Source: Helichrysum umbraculigerum | Lineage: Eukaryota > Streptophyta > Magnoliopsida > Asterales > Asteraceae | Assembly: GCA_949592205.1 (NCBI GenBank) | Contig: CATIUR010000006.1 | Location: forward strand, 63,546,001 to 63,610,000 | Direction: 5' to 3' | Length of the DNA: 64,000 nt | Notes under the pieces: model-generated | The model's input: the letters and a program-made list of their open reading frames with translations, nothing else | Told to the model about the DNA's origin: nothing | The model's database searches: none | Position numbers and translations under genes: made by a program | Shown here: positions 48,173-59,886 of the stretch, in pieces | How the letters are laid out: the number at the start of each line of letters is the position of its first letter | How positions within the stretch are numbered: the stretch's first letter is position 1

Positions 48173-51100
48173 AATAGTTTGGGTGAATTGGACTTGATAG
48201 AATGTTCAATCCTAAACTTTGATTGAGTTGAGTCAAACATTCCAATGGGTGCGGGTTTAGTTGATTAGTTGATGTGTGAAAAGTGATTAGTTGAATATGT
48301 ACTAACCCTTAACAAGTTGTGAAGTTGTTGTTTGATTGCAGAGACGGAGGGACTTGAGTATCTGATTGGTATATTTCATGTTTCCTCAACACTCGTGGGT
48401 TTAAGATTTGTCAGGTAATCTTCGATAAGCCTGTGTTAATTTAAATTAACTTGAATTGTTTACTCTGTTATGTTGAGTAAGCTTTGTTGTGAAGTTAATT
48501 GAGTCAGACTGATATGATTCCCCAGTTTTGAGTCAACTAATGATTGCTATATGTTGACATGAGGAGAGAAATGTTAAATGAGATGTTTATTGTTGTTCAT
48601 TGTTGTGAGTATTTCTGATTGAATTGAAAATGCAGAAATGTGGTTAAGTAAGCAGAAAAGAATTGATTAAGGTTTTAGCAAGATTGATGTTGGAACCTAA
48701 GGAGTGTCTTTATTGGTGAGACAAGATAATTGATAGTATTATATTAGTAGATTGGTTACAGGGTGTGATTTGAATCCTGTTTAAGAACTGTGGTGTCATT
48801 TGATTTGAGGATGACTGCTAATTGAGAAAATATGTGGTTATGTGACTACATGATATGTTTTGATTGTAGTTAAACACTTGAGTTAAACCAAGATGAATAA
48901 GTTTATGAGGAAAATAACTTATGATAAAGCTAAATTGAATGAGAAAGTGATAGGTCTTTCAGGTCAATTGTGAATTAGTAAATGAAATGTTTATAGTAAC
49001 ATGATTGAGTAGGCTTGTTGTGACAGTGATGCTTGATAGTAAAGCATATGTCAAAGTAATGATAATTAATTAAGATGTGTCCTGAATTTTGTAGTAAGTA
49101 GGGACATTGAATTGTGTTAAGTATTGAAATTATGATGATAGGTTATCATATGTTTGAGGTTTCAGACCAGTAGATATACTGAGTAATTCAGTTGTTGAAA
49201 ATAAATTATGTGAGATGGCTTGCATATGTAAGGTTGAATATGTAAGTAGTAAGCTGATTTTGAGTATGTATCAGCTGTTAGAAACTATTAAATGAATTTT
49301 GATTGATTTGAAATCATATGAGATGAGAATAGATCACATTGATAATTATAATGTAGAGTAGCCTGAGAATGGATTGTGAAGAAAATAATCTTACAACGCC
49401 TGATCACCGTTGTTATATTATGTTGTGTCACATGAAGTTGTTGAGGCTACTTGGTATAAAAGAAATGTAATGTGATTTTGGAAATGGAGCATAATAGTAT
49501 GCTAAGTTGTTTAATAGTTGTTTTGATAAGAAAACAATCAGTTGATAGAACTGTGACCTTTAGACTGTAAAGGTGAGAGTGTAAATGATAGTTGTCATTG
49601 ATAGAGGCTTTGATGATAAACCTAAGTGACTAATTTGATTGTGTTGAATATGTAATTGTGATTGATTGTGATAGATTATATGTAGGCGAATTTGATAGTG
49701 TTTAAATGAGTCACTATTTTGTATTTGGCTTGTATGAAGCCAAAGTTGAAATAGGTTGATATTGTCTTGCTTGAGGAATTTCTAGTATTATTGAATGTAA
49801 TAATTTGAAGTATATGTTTAAAAGTAAACATACAATATGAAATGGCTTGTATGGAGCCAAGATTGATGTAGGTTGACCTTGTCCTTGTAAAAGATTGATA
49901 AGATTATTGAAAGTAATAATTTAAAATATATGTTTGAAGGTGAACATATAAGATGAAATGGTTTGTTGTGAGTTAATATTGATGGTATGTTAACTTTGAA
50001 AGTCAAACCATGAATAGAGAACTGTGTATAAAATTAATTGCTTGTGATTGGTTTGAGGATAGGTCAAACTTGAGAAAAAGCAGTTAGAGGATTTTATTGA
50101 TTGGTTGATTTAAATCAAAGTTGACATTTAGTAAACTGTGTGTGTTGAAATAGTCTAACATAGATTGAAATGTTATGATTGTATGGAATATGATTGAATT
50201 CCTAGATTTGCTTAAATTATGTTGAAGGGGGTCATTTAAGATCCAGAGGAGATAGATGAATTGTCTAAGTTTGTGAAACTTGATTCATTACTTAAGGCTA
50301 GTATTAAGTAATTGAAATAGTGTTAAGTATAATTGAGTATTCAGTTAAGTAATATTTGATATTTGAACTGAATATGTGTTAAAGAATTATACGAATATAA
50401 AGCCATTGTTTGATATGACAGTTATAATTTGCTAAGATATGTTAGAATAATTAAATCACATTGATTAGAATTGTGATAAGAAAATCTTACCAGTGTGTGA
50501 AGCTTGTGATGATAGCTTTGATTGGGTAAGAAGGTGAGATAAGAAATAATTGAAAGTTATTATTAATAGTTGTCTATGTTGATTTGTACCTTATGGTGAA
50601 TTACTTAAGTATTGAAAGAATTGGATGAATTCTTTAGTTATTTGTTGATAGTATACAAGTAAAGTAAGTGATAAAGTGGAAAAACTGGGATTAGATCCAA
50701 ATAAGGTATGATATGAAAGTATATCTGGAATTGGATGGTGTTAAAGATTTAGTTGATCTTTGTTTGATAAATTGAGGAAATATGAATTGAATGATTGTTC
50801 ATATTTTAAGAAATTGTATGTGTTAGAGAGTAAGAGAAACCTTGAAATTGTGTAGGTATGTATGTGTGGTATACATGATAATAAATGGCATGATAAGTTT
50901 TAATAGAATGAATTAAAATATGCCATAAGATATGTGGAGGTTAGTTAATTGTGATTAACTTGATGTAGATTTTGTTGGAAATGTGTTGGAAAGTAGCATA
51001 TTTTGATAATGTGATATTGTGATGTTTGACCTGTAGTATCATAATATGTGGATTAAGATTGACTTAGTTGCTAGATTGACGGGATCTAGTGTTGAATGAT

Positions 51101-52149
51101 TGGGTGGTTAAAGTTGTATAATTTTCTAATGGCTTGTGATTAGTAGTTTATGATTGTAAGGTTGAGTTGAAATAACTGGTTGCTAAGAATAGATTTTGAT
51201 GTCTTACCAGTTTAATAGTATATAAATTCTAACTTGATGGTTAGTTAGAGTTTGAAGACAAATATTAAAGTACTGATAGGTGTACTGGAATGTATAATCA
51301 CTAGTGTTGTGATTATTGTTTGAGCAGTAGTTGTTGTCGACTTTGATGTTGTTGACAATTGATAGGTAGTAATGAAAGGAATTACAAGTGGAAATAAGTC
51401 AATGTAGAGGTTGGTTGATTGTAGGTAAGATTGATTGTAGTACTTTTGTTGATTGAGCAAAGTACTTGTTGATTGTAGTTTTACCTACTGAGTGTGACCT
51501 CTGCTTTGCTTATTAAGGTGATATGAATCTGGATTACTTTTAAGTAAATAATTTCATATGATTGAAATGATATGTGAACATTATAGGTTGTACAAAAGAG
51601 CATAGGTATGAAACTTTTGGATGAAAAGCTGATCTAGATTTGAATTTCAGATCTTTGATGGTAAAGACTTAAGATTGTGATCTGTATATTAGACTGATTG
51701 TTGGTCGTGAGCTGAATTATATTTCAATGTTGCTAGGTACATTGGGGTTTAATAAACACTATTGTTGGGATATTGTTGCTGCTGTTTTATTGTTAACAGT
51801 GATGAACAGTGAGAATAGGTTAAAGATTTTAGCATGTTGCTAATTTCGGGTTGCATAAACCTATTAAGTAATGTTAAGTTTTAATTGTTGATTAAGTGAT
51901 TGTAGGTTTCACTTGTTAAAGTAAGTGTTTGTCTATAAGATATATCTGATTGATGATATTGATTAGATGCACTGCATGTGTGCATAGGAAAAGATAGAAG
52001 CATGTACATTTGGATATGTGCATGTGGAAAGAATTCAAACAGTCTAAGTATAGTTGTAAGTTGCTATTGAGGACAAATGTATGTTAAGATATATGTGATT
52101 ATATCACATTAGTTAGATTGATTGAGGTTAGATTTCGGGGACGAAATCT
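48173..52149 (+). mobile_element. Non-coding, C-depleted interior of the LTR element
   Basis: No protein-coding frame is visible. In three 60-base lines counted by hand (starting 49921, 50161, 50761) G/C counts are 13/1, 11/3 and 12/1. The low C on the + strand is striking and one-sided. A segment at 49363-49505 matches the interior fragment at 4617-4760. Confidence 0.8.
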
Positions 52150-52167
52150 CTTTAAGGGGAGGAGAGT
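52150..52167 (+). promoter_or_regulatory. Polypurine tract
   Basis: AAGGGGAGGAGAG lies directly before the 3' LTR, preceded by the phrase TCGGGGACGAAATCTC that often stands at this place in plant Ty3/Gypsy elements. It would prime plus-strand synthesis. Confidence 0.8.
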
Positions 52168-54238
52168 TGTAACATCCTCGAAATGGACCTAGTTGTGTTA
52201 TATTATTTCTTGATTTAAATTAGTATTTAAATGTGTTTGGAAATAATATTGTTTGAATTAGTGAAATAATTGGAATAGGAGTCGAATATTCCAATGTGAT
52301 AAGTGAATTATTAATTGTTGTAAATTAATATAGTTGATGGTACAATAAAATGTTTGGACTCGCAAATGGTTTTCGGGTTCCAGACTATATATTGAGATGG
52401 GGTATTAAATTATACCCGTATATTGAAGGCGGTTTATGTGATACCGACTATATATGTACTTTCCTATTTAGGAAAGTTATTCATTTTCATTTTAAAACTT
52501 ACAGAAACTCTCAGAAAAACCTCCAAATCAAACTAGAAATCAAATTAGGAAGTGGTGATTCTCGTGAAACTTCACCATGGTCAGATTATCATCAGTCTAT
52601 TCTTCAAAAAGTAAGTGTTATTATGTATTTAAGAATTTGATTTTTGATTGAAATTTAGTGAATTGATGATTTGGAAGAACTGGATGTTAGAAACATGTTA
52701 TAAAGGTTTTATGATGATTATGTGATGTTATTTGAGTTGTTTATAACATTAGAACTGAGTTTGATAAGCTTGATTTATCAAAAATGGTTTTGAATTCGGA
52801 GCTGGGCAATTACAGGGATGAAGCTGAGCTGAAAGACGCTCAAACGCGATCCCAGAACCCTAGCCAGGATCGCGTTCGTTAGTTATAAAAGGAATTAGAC
52901 GAGTTTTGTTCTTGGGAACGCGATCCCAAGAATTTGTCCGGATCGCGTTGCTTAGTTATAATTTGTCACAGAATGATTTTACAAAGAGGAACGCGATCAT
53001 TGTTTTCTGGATCGCGTTTGTCAGTACTTTTTGTAAATTTTCAAAAGTGCATAAGTGTTTAGTAGTGATTTTTGCCACGAAAAAATTGACAAATTGTCTT
53101 TAAACTTCGATTGGGCTGAAATTTACATGGTCACTCGAAAACGGCCCACTGATCAAAGCTATACTATAGCCTAGTCAGTTTTTGGCCATTCGGGGTCGTT
53201 TAGGGGTCGAAAATGGCATTTTACAGTTTTTGGACCTTAATTCGGGACTTTTTGATTATGTTCCGAATTGAACTTTTGTTGCTGTGATCTTAGGGATCAC
53301 TTGATACATGTAATTATGTTATGATTGTGTAACGATGTTAATTACATAAGTATTATCAGTTGATACAAGCTACTAACTCATTGTTTATTGATTGTATTCT
53401 CAGATGTGTAGAAGGCTCAGTAATATTAGACTTCTGAGCTTGCAGCTGAGGTGTCGGTGAGTGGATCTGTAACCTCAGTGTGATTTAGTTGTAATGATTT
53501 GATTTACAACAAGAAATTTATAGTATTACTTTGATATGATGCATATGTTGAGATATCTTGCTATGATAGTTTAAATAGTTGCTTACTTGGCTGATTGAGC
53601 TAATATGTAAGATTCTGAGGTCAACTTGATTTGATGGTTGGGCTTGTTGTTGTTGTAGACGACAGGAGATCTCGGAAACTTGAAATGTTGGTTTAGAGAT
53701 CTAGGTCGTGTGTGATCGACAACAAGTTATCGGTAGATCGGTATGGGCCAATACAGATGATTGATAAGAGTTCCTTGAGTGCCAAACTGGTATTAGGGTG
53801 TCTCAGGGACCACCGATCCTCATGATGTTGCGTGTATGACATTGATTGGATGTCGAGTGATTGATTGATTTTCTGTTTATTGTAATTTGATGTAAACAGA
53901 TTGTTATGCTAGGTTGGACTGTTGATTATAGTTTCATTCACTTAGCTTTATGCTAACTCCACCACAGTTCTTCCTGCAGGTTGTAATAGATGGGACATAT
54001 TGGGCAGGGCAGGAAGTGTTTTGACTGGATGGAATGTTTGACAGGCTTTTACTCTGATGTTATTTTGATAACTAAAGAGACGTTTTGAATTATATAACAC
54101 CGAGTTTGTTGAAATGTCATGTATTTAGTTTGAAAAAGTTTATTGACATTTTGAGTACATTGACAGTATGTTTTAAATATACGCTTCCGAGTCGCCATTA
54201 TTATATTAATTGTTTATAATGAAACGACGGGTGTTATA
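52168..54238 (+). repeat. 3' LTR of the complete element
   Basis: The same length as the 5' LTR and nearly identical. Differences noted by eye include GTTGACGG/GTTGATGG, GATGCC/GATACC, TAGCTAGG/TAGCCAGG and the end GAGGGG/GACGGG. The hairpin array repeats at 52843-53018. Confidence 0.92.
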
Positions 54239-54567
54239 GAAACACAAATATTGACCTTCAATATTTTCGGCAGCAAACTCCGATGACGCCGGCGGCCCAA
54301 CTGATGACGACGGCAGCCCTTTCCCGATCCGACATGATGCTGCCGACGACCTATAATTATGTCCGCGATGCCCACAACCCATGAAATTGAAGCCCCAACT
54401 CCGAACGATAAAAATGCAACGTTCAAACGGTAAAATCTTAGTTTGCTGGATACGAACCCGAAACCAACCGGTATGTTGCGTACCGGAGTAATACTTTGGG
54501 TTTGTTGCTTACTTGCAACAAAGTGTGGCAGTTCGATGCCGATTTTGTCAATTTACCCTTTTAAATA

Positions 54568-55263
54568 TAGCATATTATAAATAGGTTGGTTAGCTTGGTT
54601 ATTGTAGACACATAAAGTTGACACGCTTTTATCGTGATAAAGTTAACAATAAGTCAATAATTATATTTGTTATATCTAGTACGGAGTACTATACATTGAC
54701 GATCAGTCTTTTTGTCATCATATATTTGTATTTGTATGAAAAATTACAATATGTCTTCGAGCCACTAAAAGATATAAATTGGTTTCTTGTTTTATTCGAG
54801 CTTACCCTTTAAAGAATATTTATTGTGTTTATAAAACTACATTAACCAGTTTATTGATAAGCGTCTGTCTTAAAAAATGAGTAGATGCAAATATGTGTCG
54901 TCTGATAATATTCTCTTTTGATATAACTAGCCATTTTATTTATCTGAATCAGTTATCATCATCCATCATGATCATGATGATGATGATCATCATCATTCAA
55001 ATATCTAAGCAGCCAAATAAAACTACTAAAGGTTAGTGTACGTTAAGTTGAAATTTTCAAAAAGATTGATGTAAGATGGAACCATTGGGATGATTCCAAG
55101 TAAAACTTTATCTTCAAGTTCGTTGGTAACTTTTGAAAAGTAGATGATGACTCATAAACCCTAACAAATTTCCATACATAGCGAATATTATATAAAAATA
55201 TACATACAATCGATAAATAGATCAAAAGATAAAAGCATCAATTTTATGTGACGCATGTATGTC
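54568..55263. other. Intergenic AT-rich DNA
   Basis: No gene. A palindromic ATGATCATGATGATG/CATCATCATT stretch is visible at about 54958-54998. Confidence 0.55.
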
Positions 55264-55271
55264 ATTTTCTC

Positions 55272-55874
55272 CAATGTTTTAAAACCCGGGTTTTTAGTCG
55301 ACCCGAAAAAGTGTTAATTTCTGGTCGGACCGGTCGGACCGGTTGGGCCGGAAGGTCGGACCGGAGTTAATAATAGTATACAGTAGTAGTATTTAGTGAC
55401 TTTTTATATTTTTTTATAATTAAAAATATAATTATTAATTATATCATACATAATAATTATAATCCATAGAATAATAAAGGGTAATGACACATCGATTCCC
55501 TTGTTATTCTTTGAATATACATCAATATAATAATTATATAATTCATAGAGTAATAAATAGTGATGACACATCAGTCAAAAATTCCCTCATTATTCTTGAA
55601 ATACAAAATTAATCAATATTCCCTAATTATAAATGATTAAATGTACATAGAAATTGTAAAAAAAGAAAAAAAAAAAAAAAAAAAAAAAACAAACATGAAA
55701 CCCGGGTCAATGCACCGGTCCGGGTCCCGGTCCAACCCGGTCCGACCGGCCGGGTCAACCGGGTCGTTGACTAGTCAACATTTTGAAAAACCCGGTTTTT
55801 TTTCGCCCGGAAATCTTTAAAAATGCGGTCCGACCGGTCCGACCGGGCCGGTCGAACCGGGTCTTAAAACCCTG
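55272..55874. mobile_element. Non-autonomous hAT element, 603 bp
   Basis: Ends are CAATGTTTTAAAACCCGGG and the complement of CCGGGTCTTAAAACCCTG. A perfect 8-bp duplication ATTTTCTC flanks it (55264-55271, 55875-55882), as expected for hAT. Both subterminal regions repeat GGTCGGACCGG-type phrases in opposite orientation; the centre is AT-rich and holds a poly(A) run. No transposase is present. Confidence 0.88.
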
Positions 55875-56458
55875 ATTTTCTCATAGGCTCCTAATTAGTA
55901 TTACACTAAGGTCACGTTTAGTTGGTAGTATTTAACGAAATTCGATGTAATTGAAATCTTAATACCATTTTATAATGGTGTTCGTCATAATTAATGGATT
56001 GATTTCAATGTCACCAAATTCTTTCATTCAAGAAATTTCTTGATCTTTAAATTTCAAATTCTTTAATGAATTTCAATTTCATTGAACAAATTCTACGAAC
56101 CAAACAAAAGATAATTGTATTTATTTTGAATTGGACAATAATTATAGAAACTGAATTTCAAGGTATATATTTGGTAGTAAAGTTGTAATCCTTTTAAAAA
56201 GTAAATATAGTTATTGCTTGCTATTTTTTTAAATGGTTGATGAATCACCAAATTATAAGGGGTCGGTCCTATATAGCTTTTTTTTTTTACGAAAAACATA
56301 AAAAATAGTGGAGAAACATCGACATCGAGTTGGCATCAACATCAACATTGAGTTGGCATCTTAACTTCTTTAAGTCTTTGACCCTAGGAATATTTGTACT
56401 TCTTCTCGTTAATATATGGGTCCAATTAATGTCTTACTTTATTATTATTATTATTATT

Positions 56459-57321
56459 GGGTAGGGTTCAAATGAGAATAGGAATTTGTGTGAGAATGAG
56501 GGAACCAATGATATCAAGCCATGTGTACAAAGAGAATGTTCCACATGTACAAAACCCATTTACCCCCAACATCAATTATCTCACAAACGACAAATCGAAA
56601 AATTATGAAAATTGCACCATTAAATTCGTCGTTTTCTCCTCTTCGATTTGCCGTCCCTCAAGACATACTTTCGAAAAGTTTTTTTTGTTTTTTTTTCATT
56701 TTTTTGGTGGGTTTCACATTTACTAACACATGTGTTAAAGTGTTGCGTTTAGGGTTTAGGGTTTGGGGTTTAGGGGTTAGGGTTTAGGGTTTAGGGTTTG
56801 AGGTTTGGGGTTTCGGGGAGAAACCCCAAACCTCAAACCCTAAACCCTAAACCCTAACCCCTAAACCCCAAACCCTAAACCCTAAACGCTTTACAAAACG
56901 CTAAACCCTAAATCTTTCTAAACCCTAAACCTTGAACCCCTTCTAAACCCTAAACCCTAAACCATAAACCCTACTAAACCCTAAACCTAACCCTAAACCC
57001 TAACCTTAACCACAAATTAAATGTACAACTAATCACTAACACATGTGTTACTAATATGTAAAACCCACAAAAAAAAATGGAAAAAAAAAAGTTCGTCGGA
57101 AGTATGCCTTGATGGACGGCAAATCGAAGAGGAGAAAATGCTGAATTTTATGGTGCAATTTTCATGATTTTTTGACTTACCGTTTGTGAGATATTTAATT
57201 TTTAAAAATGTGGAGGAGAGAGAATAAAGTGTGGAGGAGAGAGAATAAAGTGACACATGGCAGAAATCTGTTAGTTCCTCCATTCTCACTCAAAATTGAT
57301 GTACTCATTTGAACCTTACTC
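56459..57321. mobile_element. Long-TIR foldback element with telomere-like core
   Basis: The ends GGGTAGGGTTCAAATGAG and the complement of CTCATTTGAACCTTACTC match, and the inverted similarity runs for about 270 bp: broken frames in the left (+) and right (-) arms both read CTIKF-(2-3 residues)-SSSICRPSRHT. Target duplication is hard to read because the element sits in an (ATT)n microsatellite. Mutator-like by structure. It carries no transposase. Confidence 0.82.
56745..57012. repeat. Interstitial telomere-like repeats, head-to-head
   Basis: TTTAGGG-type units and variants (TTTGGGG, TTTGAGG) at 56745-56813 are followed, after a 7-nt spacer, by an exact inverted copy at 56821-56889. Further CCCTAAA units continue to about 57012. 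Confidence 0.92.
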
Positions 57322-57382
<61 letters not shown>

Positions 57383-57384
57383 TT
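57322..57384. repeat. (ATT)n microsatellite
   Basis: About nineteen ATT units directly to the right of the foldback element; a shorter run of the same type lies to its left at about 56440-56458. Confidence 0.9.
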
Positions 57385-58184
57385 TTATTTTTTATTTATT
57401 TATTTTTTTTGCAAAAGTTGAATGGAATTGGCGAATTGCTACAACCATAGATCAAGATATCAATTTAAATGACAATGCCAATTGAATTTCGCAAACGCAT
57501 TCAAATGTCTTACTTTCTTTTGTGTTATATCCTTGAAAGTACATTAAAATGTATTTAGAAATGGTGGAATAAGTGAAGTGTAACTATTAATTTCTTGGTC
57601 GAAAATAATTTCTACCAAAGGTTATGGAATGCGGGTAGCGTAACATGATTATAGGGGGAACGACTAATTTTAGCGTATTGTTTTGGGTTTTTATAGCATT
57701 AATTCCATTTTAATTAATTGATGGAGGTTACCTTGCGAAGATGTAAACCTATGAGTTGTATGTTTTCAAGTTAGTGCATAGTTTCTTTACGTACATGTGC
57801 ACGTCTTTTACTAATTTTGGTAGTTCTTCATGTGTTTACGATTGATCTAATACTTATTCTTGGGTTTGGAAACATCTTGCAAATTTTAAGATATGAAACT
57901 AGGTCAAAAAGAAACTCAAAAGACTTTTAAAGTTAGACATTGTATCATGCATAGGTCCATGACATAGTTAAGTAACATGTTCATTGAACAAGCAAATGCC
58001 TTTATCATTTTTCTGATTTGTACTTTCTTAACAAATAAAATAAAAGTGATTGTTGTAAAACAAATTCTAATAAAGAAAAAGAAAATGACCCTTGACAAGT
58101 TTTGAACGATATGTGTACTTAACTAGCATGTATGTACCATTAATTTAATTGTCAAAACCCAACCATTTGTACCCGTGGTCTGAA
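57385..58184. other. Intergenic AT-rich DNA
   Basis: No supported gene or element boundary. Confidence 0.55.
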
Positions 58185-58932
58185 TAGGGGTGTTATTCGG
58201 ACGGATTATTCGGATTTCGGATTATTCGGATCGGATTAATCGGATTTTGGACAATCTCAAGTTCATCCTTAATCCAATCCAAATAAGAAACGGATTAATC
58301 GGATATGGATTAAATGGTTCGGATTAATTTTCGGATTAAACGGTTTCATCAGAATAAGCTCAAGTTGAACGTGTGATATCGAGTAAGACTAAATTTACGT
58401 TTAATAAAACAAGTATATAAACAAACATAAGATAAGATGAAACGATATATCATATTATAACATCCAAATTCCAATTCCAACTTCTAACATACAATTTGAT
58501 CCAAAACATATTCCTAGTTCCAAAATTAAATACACCTCCAATCAATCTAATCCAAAAGAGGAGTCCCAAAACAATCAAAAAGTATTAAATCTTCTTTTCT
58601 TAAGTTCATAGCATCCAAAATGTCAGGCCTCCGTTCTTCAAAAATTGAAAAAATAGTAACATAATTTTTTGTGATTAATTTTTAATTTCTTATATGGTAA
58701 CATTAATATCAAATATATTATTAAAAAATATTATTTAATTATTTGATTTTTATTCAGATTATACGGATATATCCAAACAGATTAATTTTGATCCTTAATC
58801 CTATCCGTGTATCCATTTAAGTAATTCATAATCCGTTTAAACAATCCGTAATCCAAATAATCTTGTCCATTTAACCTAAATCGGATTGGATCGGATGAAT
58901 TATTCGGATTCCGGATAAAAGTGACACCCCTA
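58185..58932. mobile_element. Non-autonomous hAT element, 748 bp
   Basis: Ends TAGGGGTG... and ...CACCCCTA are inverted; flanks GGTCTGAA and GGTCTGAT match at 7 of 8 bases, fitting an hAT duplication. Subterminal regions are filled with CGGATTATTCGGAT-type repeats on the left and their inverted forms on the right. The AT-rich centre has no frame. Confidence 0.82.
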
Positions 58933-59029
58933 GGTCTGATCATTGAGAAAATCAAAACTAAAAAAGGAAGAAGGGTAAAACCGTATTCCTAATTCGATTC
59001 CACGATTAATATGGGAGAGGTACATCGCG

Positions 59030-59125
59030 TAATATTTGGTTAAAGGAACATAAGGATGGAGATTGAACTCATGACATTCACATTTATGTTGCATGTCCCA
59101 TCATTAAGCTATCATCGCGATTCAC
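59030..59125 (-). mobile_element. Possible SINE or tRNA-like fragment
   Basis: On the minus strand GATAGCTTAATGATGGG resembles an A box and GAGTTCAATCTCC a B box, about 40 nt apart. No full tRNA fold is possible. Low confidence. Confidence 0.4.
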
Positions 59126-59162
59126 GTAGATGAAAATCAAAACTATTATGACTATAAAAATA

Positions 59163-59293
59163 GGGAGTTGATAAATACAACAAATAAAAACGATTCAAAC
59201 ATCAAAACTGTGTTATGAGTACTTGTACTGTATGCAATGACTGCTGTACAGTTGATGTAAGAATCATTCTTATTTGTTGTATTTATCAACTCC
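59163..59293. mobile_element. MITE of about 131 bp
   Basis: Inverted ends GGAGTTGATAAATACAACAA / TTGTTGTATTTATCAACTCC. Flanks ATAAAAATA and TTAAAAATA match at 8 of 9 bases, so Mutator-like is likely. Confidence 0.8.
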
Positions 59294-59749
59294 TTAAAAA
59301 TAAGTAAAAAAGAAAAAAAATGAAAAAGCACAAAAGATTAAAAGAACATAAAATAAAAGGTATCCTAAGTTATGATCTGTGTTCCCCTTTCCCGTTGGAA
59401 ACCACTAAAATAATTTAAAGATAATTAGCCCTACAAACAACCAACGTGCCTCATTATAACGGTAACCTGGATTCTATCAATTATTTATTTTTATATTTTA
59501 TTTTTCTTTAATTTTTTTAATATAAAACCAAATAAACAACATTTTATATTTCCTTAATCAACGATCTAACGCAAATTCAGCCCTTTAATCCAACGGTCCA
59601 GAATAAAGCTTATTTGTCCATCCTAGATTCTTTCATCCTAGACACGTGTAAGTCGGTGATAATGCTGATTCATTTAACGCGGCATCCTACAAAGATAAAC
59701 CAACGGTTGAGATTTCATCTCCCATCTAACCGACTTAAAACCCTTCGTG

Positions 59750-59759
59750 TATATAAAAC
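59750..59759 (+). promoter_or_regulatory. TATA box of the AGP gene
   Basis: TATATAAAAC lies 137 bp upstream of the start codon, followed by a CT-rich leader (CTTCCTCTCTCTATAATC), a usual plant arrangement. Confidence 0.65.
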
Positions 59760-59886
59760 CCTCAACCCCTGTTTCACCTTCATATTTCATATATCTTCCA
59801 CTTCCTCTCTCTATAATCGTACTTTATCTCTCTAAATTCCACATTATTTGTTCGTTTGATCGATTGAATATTATATCAAATCAGCA

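Larger units (their letters stand above)
46087..54238 (+). mobile_element. Complete non-coding LTR retrotransposon (LARD-like)
   Basis: Two LTRs of 2071 bp each bound a 4010-bp interior, with perfect GAAAC duplications at 46082-46086 and 54239-54243. A primer-binding site (TGGTATAAGAGC, one change from the common initiator-tRNA-Met site TGGTATCAGAGC) follows the 5' LTR. A purine tract precedes the 3' LTR. The interior has no frame longer than about 70 codons and no gag or pol signature, so mobility would need proteins supplied by another element. I spotted eight differences between the LTRs, so the insertion is recent. Confidence 0.92.
45791..54558. mobile_element. Mutator-like TIR element, split by an LTR element
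   Basis: The left end GGGTAAATTGACAAAATCGG is the exact complement of the right end that finishes at 54558 (GTCAATTTACCC). The inverted match continues for over 100 bp through CATCGAACTGCCACA and GCAACAAACCCAAAGTATTA. A perfect 9-bp duplication, TTTTAAATA, lies at 45782-45790 and 54559-54567. The left terminal repeat is partly duplicated again at about 45965-46075. Without the inserted retroelement this is about 610 bp. The segment 54250-54420 is GC-rich and may be captured host sequence. Confidence 0.85.

Noticed and set aside
54214..54426. Minus-strand 70-codon frame at the retroelement junction
   Set aside because: It crosses the 3' LTR boundary, so it cannot be an old gene; only the possible captured GC-rich segment was kept as a finding.
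56457..57289. Two similar frames on opposite strands containing SSSICRPSRHT
   Set aside because: They are translations of the two arms of the foldback element, which are inverted copies. Similarity comes from the DNA repeat, not from a protein family.
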